From contig CANSYV010000008.1 in the NCBI GenBank assembly GCA_947651335.1, forward strand, positions 1-13,108: a stretch of DNA of 13,108 bases. The letters are read 5' to 3'. The DNA is from an uncultured Lachnospiraceae bacterium (GTDB lineage Bacteria; Bacillota; Clostridia; Lachnospirales; Lachnospiraceae). This document shows positions 6,575 to 13,108 of this stretch, piece after piece. The number at the start of each line of letters is the position of its first letter. Within the stretch, counting starts at the first letter, position 1. A program made the translations under genes and the position numbers. A model generated the notes under the pieces. It did not search any database. It was not told the DNA's origin and saw only the letters and a program-made list of their open reading frames with translations.

Positions 6575-7456
6575 ATGAACAGTAACTATATCCAGCCCCG
6601 CACCCGTCAGGAGCTTTCCCAGGCGCTGGGACAGATGACAGAGAACAGCCGTATCATAGCGGGGGGAACTGATTTGATGGCGTCAGACCATGGCAGGGAC
6701 TCCAGCACAGACTTGTATATCAGCCTTTTTTGTCTGGGAGATATGGCGGAAATTTACAGGGAAGACGGCTGGGTGCGCATAGGTGCCGGGGCTGTACACG
6801 ATGCAATTGAGAAAAATCCCATCATCCAGGAAAATTTTCGCGCGCTGTCCATGGCCTGCTCGAAAGTGGGCTCCCAGCAGATCCGCAATAAGGGAACCAT
6901 AGGGGGAAACCTGGTGAATGCCTCCCCGGCGGGGGACATGCTCCCCTGTGTATGCCTGTTTTTGGGGGAAGTGGAAATCTTAAGAGCAGATGACACCACA
7001 TACCGGATGCCGGCCAGAGACTTTATCCTGGGAGCCGGGAAGACGGCGCTGAAGCCCAAAGAAGCCCTGTACGCAGTCTGGCTTCCCATACAGGAGGGCC
7101 GCAGCAGCACGTTTGTCAAGCTGGGGAGCAGGAAAGAAGTGACCATTGCACAGATCTCTATGGCAGTGTCCTGGGAAAAGGGTGAATATTTTCAGAAAAT
7201 AGAAGGATATCTGGGAGCTGTGGATACCAGGCCCATTTACCTGGAAGAAATGAACCATATCTTATCAGGACGGGCTGTGGGCAGGGAAGAACGGGAAGAA
7301 CTGGTAAGCTCCCTGCGGGAGAGAATCCGCGTCATCCGGGAGAACCGGAAGCGGCCGCCCAAATTGAAAATCACGGAGGCGGAGCAGTTATATAAGGAAC
7401 GTGCTGTCAGAAGTGTGGTATACGACGCAATTGATCAGATGGAAGGAGAATCATGA
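6575..7456 (+). CDS. FAD-binding subunit of the molybdenum hydroxylase
   Basis: A 293-residue protein of the xanthine dehydrogenase/CO dehydrogenase medium-subunit family. The FAD pyrophosphate motifs are visible: IIAGGTDLM (27-35) near the N-terminus and IRNKGTIGGNLVNASPAGD (103-121), followed by a CO-dehydrogenase-flavoprotein-type C-terminal domain. It should receive electrons from the [2Fe-2S] subunit and pass them to an acceptor such as NAD+. There is no sign of the extra [4Fe-4S] loop found in 4-hydroxybenzoyl-CoA reductase. A GGAGGAG ribosome binding site overlaps the end of the preceding gene, and only 4 bp separate the two. Its TGA overlaps the start of the lyase gene (ATGA), so the lyase is translationally tied to this enzyme complex. 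Confidence 0.94.
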   Translation: MNSNYIQPRTRQELSQALGQMTENSRIIAGGTDLMASDHGRDSSTDLYISLFCLGDMAEIYREDGWVRIGAGAVHDAIEKNPIIQENFRALSMACSKVGSQQIRNKGTIGGNLVNASPAGDMLPCVCLFLGEVEILRADDTTYRMPARDFILGAGKTALKPKEALYAVWLPIQEGRSSTFVKLGSRKEVTIAQISMAVSWEKGEYFQKIEGYLGAVDTRPIYLEEMNHILSGRAVGREEREELVSSLRERIRVIRENRKRPPKLKITEAEQLYKERAVRSVVYDAIDQMEGES

Positions 7457-8979
7457 AAAAAACAGTAACACTGGGAGGATATCTCACACTGGAAGACTTT
7501 ATGGATGTGGTCCGCCATCACGCGGTGGTGGAGTTTTCAGAAAACTATAAAGAAAAGATACGAAAGTCCAGAGCTCTTGTGGAAAAATGTGTGGAGGAAG
7601 AGCGGGTGGTATACGGGACCACCACCGGATTCGGCGCCCTGGTGACACAGACCATCAGCAAAGACCAGGCGGAAAAACTTCAGAGGAATATTGTTCTCAC
7701 TCATTCCACGTCTGTGGGGGAGCCTTTTGGAGAGGAAGAAGTGAGAGCAATCATGCTGGTGGCACTCCAGCACATGGGAATGGGAGTCAGCGGTATCCGT
7801 CTGGAAACGGCAGAGATGTACAGGGAGGCGCTGAATAAGAATCTGATTCCCTATACGCCCCAGGAGGGCTCAGTGGGCTATCTGTGCGCGGAAGGGCATA
7901 TCGCTTCCGTTATGATCGGAGAGGGAAAAGCTTATTATGAAGGGCAGCTGTATGACAGCAGAACCGCTCTTGCAAAGGCGGGGATGAAGCCCATTACTTT
8001 GAGTTATAAAGAGGGTCTGTCCCTGTTAAACGGAACCATTTCCCCCACTGCGCTGGCGGCGCTGGCTGTGGATGATGCCATCCGGGCGGTGAAGACGGCG
8101 GACGTCTGCGGCGCCATGTCCTTAGAGGGCCTTGGAGGGCTTTTAAGAGCTTATGACCCCCGTGTCATGGCATGCAGGCCCCAGAGAGAGATCAAGGAGA
8201 CAGCGGAAAATGTCCGTGCAGTCTTAAAAGGTTCGGGAGTTTTGGAAGCCTGTAAGGACAGCCATGTGCAGGACCCCCTCTCCATCCGCTGTATTCCCCA
8301 GACACACGGCGCGGCAAAAAGAATTCTTTACAACGCCAGAGAGGTGGTTGAGACAGAGCTGAATTCCTGTGCGGATAATCCCATTGTATGGGGGGACGAG
8401 GATCAGTTTGAGGCATTTTCCAATGGAAATCCGGACAGCTCTTATGTGGGGCTGCAGATGGATGCGGCGTGTATAGCGGCTGCATCTGTGGCAAAAATGT
8501 CAGAGCGGCGCAATGTGAGATTTCTCGATACCAGCCTCTCCGGACATCCCTGGTTCCTGATCAAATCTCCGGGGCTGAATTCTGGACTGATGATTCCCCA
8601 GTATACCCAGGCGGGCCTTCTGAATGATATGCGTATTCTGAGTATGCCTGCGTCTGTGGACAATGTGACCACCAGCGCCAACCAGGAAGATTATGTGGCT
8701 ATGGGGTACAATGCCTGCAGGAAAGCACTGAAGGTGGTAAAAAAACTGGAGTATATCCTTGCCATTGAGCTGATGTCAATCTATCAGGCACAGCAGTTTA
8801 TTGACAAGAATCTGGACAGAGGGCAGGGAAGCCAGGCAGTGCTTAATCTGCTGAAAGAACGGATTCCCGTTATGGAAGAAGATGTATATCTGTATCCGTT
8901 AATCGAAACCCTCCGCAGTACGATTCATGACGGGGAGGTTCTGGAAGCGGCCCAGAAGACTGTGGGACAGCTGAAATAG
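7453..8979 (+). CDS. MIO-less homologue of histidine/aromatic amino-acid ammonia-lyase (candidate ergothionase-type betaine lyase)
   Basis: The 508 residues match the length of histidine ammonia-lyase, and much of the scaffold is kept: YGTTTGFGAL with Tyr54, LLNGT (191-195), QDPLSIRCIPQTHGA (273-287) with Arg279, NSCADNP (304-310), SERRNVR, PGLNSGLMIPQYT (373-385) and SANQEDYVAMG with Glu412. The decisive difference is at 139-149. Normal enzymes read GSVGASGDLAPLAH, and Ala-Ser-Gly cyclises to MIO; here the text is GSVGYLCAEGH, with Tyr143-Leu144-Cys145 instead and a loop three residues shorter. MIO cannot form, so ordinary ammonia elimination from a primary amine is unlikely. Ergothionase, which eliminates trimethylamine from ergothioneine, is a known relative that works, as I recall, without MIO. 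The adjacent BCCT carrier supports a betaine substrate. The exact substrate (ergothioneine, hercynine or another) is inference. Confidence 0.85.
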   Translation: MKKTVTLGGYLTLEDFMDVVRHHAVVEFSENYKEKIRKSRALVEKCVEEERVVYGTTTGFGALVTQTISKDQAEKLQRNIVLTHSTSVGEPFGEEEVRAIMLVALQHMGMGVSGIRLETAEMYREALNKNLIPYTPQEGSVGYLCAEGHIASVMIGEGKAYYEGQLYDSRTALAKAGMKPITLSYKEGLSLLNGTISPTALAALAVDDAIRAVKTADVCGAMSLEGLGGLLRAYDPRVMACRPQREIKETAENVRAVLKGSGVLEACKDSHVQDPLSIRCIPQTHGAAKRILYNAREVVETELNSCADNPIVWGDEDQFEAFSNGNPDSSYVGLQMDAACIAAASVAKMSERRNVRFLDTSLSGHPWFLIKSPGLNSGLMIPQYTQAGLLNDMRILSMPASVDNVTTSANQEDYVAMGYNACRKALKVVKKLEYILAIELMSIYQAQQFIDKNLDRGQGSQAVLNLLKERIPVMEEDVYLYPLIETLRSTIHDGEVLEAAQKTVGQLK

Positions 8980-8988
8980 GAGGAAAGT

Positions 8989-10617
8989 ATGGAAAAAGGA
9001 AAAATTTCAATCCGCAAACCGGTATTTGTAACCATGTTGATTTTGTATGCAGTGATTATTCTGGTGGGGCTGGTGTCCCCGGATACCTTTGCCGCCGCAG
9101 AGGGAGCGATTGTGAACTTTGCGGCGTCCGGGTTCGGATGGCTGTATGATCTCACGGCTCTTGTGCTGCTGTTTTTCTGTGTCTGGATTATGTGCTCCAA
9201 GAAGATTGGAAGCATCCGTCTGGGGGGAGAACATGCCAAACCTATTATGAGCAGATGGAGCTGGTTTGTGATCTCTCTGTGCGGCGGCATTGCCACAGGT
9301 ATTGTATTTTGGGGAATCGCGGAGCCGGTGACACATTTTATGTCCCCCATTCCGGGATTTGGCTATGAGGCAGAGAGCGCCCAGGGGGCATTGTATGCGC
9401 TGAGTACCTGTTATATGCACTGGGGCCCCATGCTGTACGCGTTTTATGCGGTTGCCGGCGTGGGTATCGGCATCGCGGTTTATAACCTGAAGCTGCCTTA
9501 CCGGGTGTGCTCCTGTCTGTATCCCATTCTGGGAAAGAAGGCTATGGGGGCAATCGGTACGGTGGTAGATATTCTGTGCCTGTTTGGGCTTGCGGGAGGC
9601 GTATCTGCTTCTCTGGGCGTATCTGCCATGCAGCTGGGAGCCGGACTGGGTCTGCTCACCGGCCTGACACCGTCTAATGTGGTGTGGACTGTGATTCTTC
9701 TGACAATCGTTATATCGTTTATCATCTCCAGTTATACGGGGATTGGCCGGGGTGTGCGTTTCCTGTCAGATAAAAACGCGAAAATTTATATGGGAATGCT
9801 GGTGTTTGTCTTGTTGTTCGGCCCCACCAAGTACATATTGAATATGACTACAGAGGCCCTGGGCTTTCATATGACAAACTTTATGCGGCAGTCTACCTAC
9901 CTGGATGTTTTTGAAGGGGGCATGTGGCCTACCTGGTGGACGCTGAATTACTGGAGCTTTATGATTGCCTATACGCCGCTGATCGGAATGTTTCTGGCAA
10001 AGATTGCCAGAGGGAGAACTCTGAAAGAATTTATCACCTACAACTTTATTCTTCCCGGAGCGTTTGGTGTTCTGTGGTTTGGTATCTTCGGCTCTGCCGC
10101 TCTGCATATTGAGCAGAACAGCGGCGGCATCTGGGACAGTATGCAGAAATTAGGTACAGAGTCAGCGGTATTTGCGTTTTTTGAACATTTTCCACTGTCC
10201 AAGGTACTGAGCGCAGTCTTTATGCTCACGGCGTTTTTGTCCGTGGTAACCTTATCAGACTCCATGACTACCACCATCTCGTCCCTGTCCATCAATGCGA
10301 AAAACGCGGCCACGGTGGAACCTCCGGCGAAAGTTAAGATTTTCTGGGGTGTTGTCATGTCTGCACTGGCGCTGGTAAATATTGTGACAGCCAATAATGT
10401 GGGAAAAGTCAGCGGCATTGACGCCACCAAGCAATTGGCCATTGTGGCAGCATTTCCCCTGCTGTTTGTTATGGTGGCGATTATTTTCAGCACGGCGAAA
10501 ATGCTGCTGCAGTATCATAAATACGATACAGTAGACCACCCGGAGGATTCCGTGGTAGAATCAGAGCTGGTGGTGGAGCATGAAGAAGAACAGGGGGAAG
10601 CTGCAGCTGAAGCATAG
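8989..10617 (+). CDS. BCCT-family transporter (betaine/carnitine/choline type)
   Basis: A 542-residue inner-membrane carrier with about twelve helices and the LeuT fold of the BCCT family, which moves compounds with quaternary ammonium groups. Seen here: FWGIAEPVTHF (107-117) in TM4 and the signature around TM8, YWSFMIAYTPLIG (321-333) followed by RGRTLKEF. In typical members TM8 reads YWAWWxxW, the aromatic box that holds the trimethylammonium group. Here only Trp322 remains and the other three tryptophans are Phe324, Met325 and Tyr328, pointing to an atypical substrate or coupling mode. The C-terminal tail is acidic (VEHEEEQGEAAAEA), unlike the basic osmosensing tail of BetP, which argues for a catabolic rather than osmotic role. 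AGGAGG overlaps the lyase stop 9 bp upstream, so the lyase and carrier are expressed together. Confidence 0.93.
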   Translation: MEKGKISIRKPVFVTMLILYAVIILVGLVSPDTFAAAEGAIVNFAASGFGWLYDLTALVLLFFCVWIMCSKKIGSIRLGGEHAKPIMSRWSWFVISLCGGIATGIVFWGIAEPVTHFMSPIPGFGYEAESAQGALYALSTCYMHWGPMLYAFYAVAGVGIGIAVYNLKLPYRVCSCLYPILGKKAMGAIGTVVDILCLFGLAGGVSASLGVSAMQLGAGLGLLTGLTPSNVVWTVILLTIVISFIISSYTGIGRGVRFLSDKNAKIYMGMLVFVLLFGPTKYILNMTTEALGFHMTNFMRQSTYLDVFEGGMWPTWWTLNYWSFMIAYTPLIGMFLAKIARGRTLKEFITYNFILPGAFGVLWFGIFGSAALHIEQNSGGIWDSMQKLGTESAVFAFFEHFPLSKVLSAVFMLTAFLSVVTLSDSMTTTISSLSINAKNAATVEPPAKVKIFWGVVMSALALVNIVTANNVGKVSGIDATKQLAIVAAFPLLFVMVAIIFSTAKMLLQYHKYDTVDHPEDSVVESELVVEHEEEQGEAAAEA

Positions 10618-10652
10618 GAAAGCCCCTTGATCAAAAAAAGAGGAGGAAACAA

Positions 10653-11858
10653 ATGTATTTAACTGAGGAACAGCAGGATATGCTCAATGGAAAATATGGA
10701 AAAGGAACGGCTTATGCCATGAAAATCCAGGCAGCCATCGGGGAATCTTTCGGAGCAGAGCGGATGGTGCCCATTACCAGGGCCCATGTGGCGCTCAGCA
10801 ACCAGGAGGCGGATCTGTGGTTTGCAGAGAAACTCCTCTCTGAAGGAGCCAGATGCCGCGTAGCGCCCACGGTAAATCCGGGATTCTGCCTGTCTTATTT
10901 TAAGAGCAGACAGATGGTATCAGAGGAAGATGCCTCTCTGATGCAGAGAACACACAATGCCTATAAGGCACTGGGAGCAGTTCTGACTTATAACTGTACC
11001 CCGTATGTGGCCACTAATATCCCCAACTTTGGGGAAATCACAGCCTATTCCGAGTCCAGCGCCACTCCCTATGTGAATTCAGTCTGGGGAGCAAGGAGCA
11101 ACCGGGAAGGGGCCAACAGCGCTCTGTGCGCGGCCATCACCGGGTATGTGCCAGAGTATGGTCTTTTGCTGGATGAAAACCGTAAGGGGAATATTCTGGT
11201 AGAAGTAAAGGCTGATATGAAATCAGATTTTCAATATCATTTACTGGGCTATATGGGCAGGAAGATTGGAAACGGCATTCCTGTGTTTACCGGACTTCCC
11301 AAACATATCGGGCCGGAGGCCCTGACCAATCTGGGAGCTCAGCTGAACACTTCCGGCGCGTATGGAATGTATCACATTGCAGGGTTTACGCCGGAAGCGC
11401 CTGATGTGGAGACGGCTTTTGGAGGAAAAGACCCGGAACGGATTGTGGAAATTACCAATGAGGATCTGGATGCTGTTTTAGAAGAGATTTCTCTGGAAGG
11501 CAGCCGTGAGATTGACTTCGCCATGTTCGGATGCCCCCATTTTACTCTGGAACAGGCAAAATATATTGCAGGCAGAGTGGAAGGAAAGAAGCTGAAAAAG
11601 GAAATGTGGATTCTCACTTCTTATCATGTAAAGGAACTGGCGGACCGCATGGGGATTACGGAAGTTCTGGAACAGGCAGGGGCTGTGATCGTGCCGGATA
11701 CCTGCCCGGATCAGCCCTGCTGGAGCCATCTGAAAGGAAAAATTGGAGTGACAGAGTCGCCAAAATGCGCGTATTACCCCAAACGCAGGGGGATGGACTT
11801 TGTCATCCGCGATCTGGACACATGCATTGAAGCGGCATTAACAGGAGAGGTGAAATAA
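10653..11858 (+). CDS. Aconitase X large (catalytic) subunit, first copy (DUF521)
   Basis: A 401-residue protein of the aconitase X family, iron-sulfur (de)hydratases whose known members include cis-3-hydroxy-L-proline dehydratase and archaeal phosphomevalonate dehydratase. It is the stand-alone large-subunit form, with the small subunit encoded directly downstream. The three expected cluster cysteines are visible: Cys115 in TYNCTPY, Cys294 in FGCPHF and Cys351 in PDTCPD. Other hallmarks are NSVWGARSNREG (142-153), YHIAGFTPEAP and TESPKCAYYPKRRG (367-380). All key elements look intact, so it should be active. The reaction is probably removal or addition of water on a hydroxy or unsaturated acid derived from the imported compound; the substrate is unknown. 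It follows the BCCT gene after 35 bp with an AGAGGAGG ribosome binding site. Confidence 0.92.
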   Translation: MYLTEEQQDMLNGKYGKGTAYAMKIQAAIGESFGAERMVPITRAHVALSNQEADLWFAEKLLSEGARCRVAPTVNPGFCLSYFKSRQMVSEEDASLMQRTHNAYKALGAVLTYNCTPYVATNIPNFGEITAYSESSATPYVNSVWGARSNREGANSALCAAITGYVPEYGLLLDENRKGNILVEVKADMKSDFQYHLLGYMGRKIGNGIPVFTGLPKHIGPEALTNLGAQLNTSGAYGMYHIAGFTPEAPDVETAFGGKDPERIVEITNEDLDAVLEEISLEGSREIDFAMFGCPHFTLEQAKYIAGRVEGKKLKKEMWILTSYHVKELADRMGITEVLEQAGAVIVPDTCPDQPCWSHLKGKIGVTESPKCAYYPKRRGMDFVIRDLDTCIEAALTGEVK

Positions 11859-11859
11859 G

Positions 11860-12264
11860 ATGGGAAAAAAGTACAGCTGTCATAAAATATCGGAAGGCGT
11901 GGCAACCGGAGAGGCCCTGGTGTCGGCGGATGAGATTATGTTCTATCTGATCAATCCCGAGACAGGAGTTGTCATTGAGCCGGGACATGACATTGAGGGA
12001 AAATCCATGGCGCAGAAAATATTGATTTTTCCGGGAGGAAAGGGCAGTTCCGTGGTGCAGGCAGACGGTCTGTACCAGCTGAACGTGAGAGAAAATGCTC
12101 CCAAAGGGATGATTATTCAGTATCCGGAGACTGTGCTGGTGTCCAGCGCCATTATCATGGAGATTCCCATGGTGGACAAAGTGGACCCGCAGTTTTACGA
12201 AGATGTAAAAGACGGAGATACCATTTGTATTGATGCGGACAGGGGATTGATTGAAATATTATAA
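11860..12264 (+). CDS. Aconitase X small (swivel) subunit (DUF126)
   Basis: A 134-residue protein matching the swivel-domain subunit of aconitase X, which closes over the iron-sulfur active site of the large subunit. The family loop is present as FPGGKGSSVVQADG (57-70), but it differs from the usual GRGSxxGSxVL: Arg is Lys61, and the second conserved Ser position is occupied by a different residue. This may change substrate binding. The gene starts one base after the stop of the first large subunit and is followed 12 bp later by a second large-subunit gene, so it could serve both. It is probably an essential half-enzyme, inactive on its own. Confidence 0.9.
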   Translation: MGKKYSCHKISEGVATGEALVSADEIMFYLINPETGVVIEPGHDIEGKSMAQKILIFPGGKGSSVVQADGLYQLNVRENAPKGMIIQYPETVLVSSAIIMEIPMVDKVDPQFYEDVKDGDTICIDADRGLIEIL

Positions 12265-12276
12265 AGGGAGTTTTCT

Positions 12277-13108
12277 ATGAGACTGACAACAGAAGAACAG
12301 GCAATGCTGGACGGCAAAAAAGGGCGCCTGGTCCAGACTGCCATGGAGAATATTGTGCGTTATGCCCAGGTCCTGGGGGCGGAAGAACTGTGTAAAATTA
12401 CGAAAGCTACCGTATTCTGCGGCGCCCACCATTATCTGGAAGTCTGTGAGTCCGATGACTTTCATGAGGTTTTCACACGGCTGAATCTGGCCAGGGACGA
12501 AGTGATTCCTTTTGACCAGACCTCCCCGGAATGTTATATCCAATCCTGTGTGGCTGCCTGCGACCAGTTTACCTATGAACCGCTGAATCAGACAGAGGAA
12601 TTTTTTGAGAAAAACCAGTATTATGTGGATGAGGCCAGAAAAGCCGGGGTAACTGTGGTGGGCAGCTGCTCCCCCTATCTTACCGGATGGATTCCGGTGC
12701 GGGGGGAACATTTTGTCACCACAGAATCGGGAGTGACCATTCTTGGAAATTCTCTGTGGGGAGCCTGCTGTAATGCTGACGGCATTGAGGCGGCATTTTG
12801 GTCTGCCATCTGCGGCAGAACTCCAAAATGGGGATATCATGTGCAGGAAAACCGCCATGCCACCCATCTGGTTCATGTGGAGGCTTCCCTTGATTCCCCC
12901 ATTGAGTGGGAGCTTTTGGGAAAGGCTATGGGGATGAAACTTCCGGCTACAGTATGTACACCGGTGATTACCGGCGATTTTGGTGAAGTTGATTTTGTGA
13001 AACTGAAGAGCTTCTTTACGGCGCTGGCCATTACCACAAACTGCCGCATGTGCCATATTGTGGGAATTACCCCGGAAGCCGCCACGGTGGAGATGGCTTT
13101 TAACGGCC
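12277..13108 (+). CDS. Second aconitase X large subunit, divergent and cysteine-rich (partial, runs off window end)
   Basis: The frame opens at ATG 12277 behind AAAGGGAG and stays open for 277 codons to the window edge. It aligns with the first aconitase X copy from the start (TTEEQAMLDGKKG versus TEEQQDMLNGKYG) through to CHIVGITPEAATVEMAF versus YHIAGFTPEAPDVETAF, so it is a paralogue and not a duplication artefact. Cys131 in SCSPY matches the first cluster cysteine. The segment NSVWGARSNREG of copy one is NSLWGACCNADG here (Cys164-Cys165), losing a conserved Arg. There are 13 cysteines in 277 residues, including C86-x4-C91-x3-C95 and CRMC (256-259). The two remaining expected cluster cysteines would lie beyond the window. 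It may be a second dehydratase sharing the swivel subunit, or a partner with a structural role. Confidence 0.88.
   Translation, partial: MRLTTEEQAMLDGKKGRLVQTAMENIVRYAQVLGAEELCKITKATVFCGAHHYLEVCESDDFHEVFTRLNLARDEVIPFDQTSPECYIQSCVAACDQFTYEPLNQTEEFFEKNQYYVDEARKAGVTVVGSCSPYLTGWIPVRGEHFVTTESGVTILGNSLWGACCNADGIEAAFWSAICGRTPKWGYHVQENRHATHLVHVEASLDSPIEWELLGKAMGMKLPATVCTPVITGDFGEVDFVKLKSFFTALAITTNCRMCHIVGITPEAATVEMAFNG

Noticed and set aside
1944..7456. Selenocysteine (in-frame TGA) in the Mo hydroxylase or YqeB
   Set aside because: All frames are read from start to stop without an internal TGA; selenium use here would be through a labile cofactor, not selenocysteine.
7453..8979. Ordinary histidine ammonia-lyase (hutH) of a histidine-use operon
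   Set aside because: The MIO triad is missing, and no urocanase, imidazolonepropionase or formiminoglutamate gene is nearby.
10595..10640. Terminator between the BCCT and first aconitase X genes
   Set aside because: The AGCTGCAGCT palindrome lies inside the coding sequence and no stem plus T-tract follows; the genes look co-transcribed.
12259..13056. Minus-strand open frame of 265 codons at the right end
   Set aside because: It is antisense to the second aconitase X gene, which aligns along its full visible length with the first copy; the minus-strand protein has no recognisable domain.

Overview
The window reads like a chromosomal catabolic region of an anaerobic member of the Bacillota, most likely a gut-type Clostridia/Lachnospiraceae. 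This is an inference from strong AGGAGG-type ribosome binding sites, tight clostridial-style gene packing, a YqeB-type selenium/molybdenum maturation gene, an MttB-family methyltransferase and a BCCT carrier. No rRNA, tRNA, CRISPR array, insertion sequence or phage gene was seen. Almost all of the DNA is coding.

Left block (1-2783, + strand): the 3' end of an unidentified gene whose stop codon overlaps the start of a RidA-family protein, then a non-pyrrolysine MttB/MtgB-type methyltransferase, then yqeB, a maturation factor linked to selenium-dependent molybdenum hydroxylases. A minus-strand EamA/DMT exporter (2750-3628) faces this block and overlaps the end of yqeB tail to tail by 34 bp. A short divergent regulatory region (3629-3824) separates the exporter from the right block.

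Right block (3825 to the window end, + strand, apparently one operon): the three subunits of a xanthine-dehydrogenase-type molybdenum hydroxylase (Mo subunit, 2x[2Fe-2S] subunit, FAD subunit); a histidine-ammonia-lyase homologue translationally coupled to the FAD subunit; a BCCT betaine/carnitine-type transporter; an aconitase X large subunit; its small swivel subunit (DUF126); and a second, divergent, cysteine-rich aconitase X large subunit that runs off the end.

The most interesting point is the lyase. It has the family scaffold, but the Ala-Ser-Gly triad that forms the MIO electrophile is replaced by Tyr-Leu-Cys within a shortened loop, so it probably cannot do classical deamination. A MIO-free lyase next to a quaternary-ammonium transporter fits elimination of trimethylamine from an aromatic amino-acid betaine, as ergothionase does with ergothioneine. 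My working model, an inference, is BCCT uptake of a betaine such as ergothioneine or hercynine, elimination to an unsaturated acid, then modification by the molybdenum hydroxylase and the aconitase X (de)hydratases. RidA and the MttB homologue may handle reactive intermediates or methyl groups. Both the transporter binding site and the Mo active site also carry unusual substitutions, suggesting a non-standard substrate throughout.
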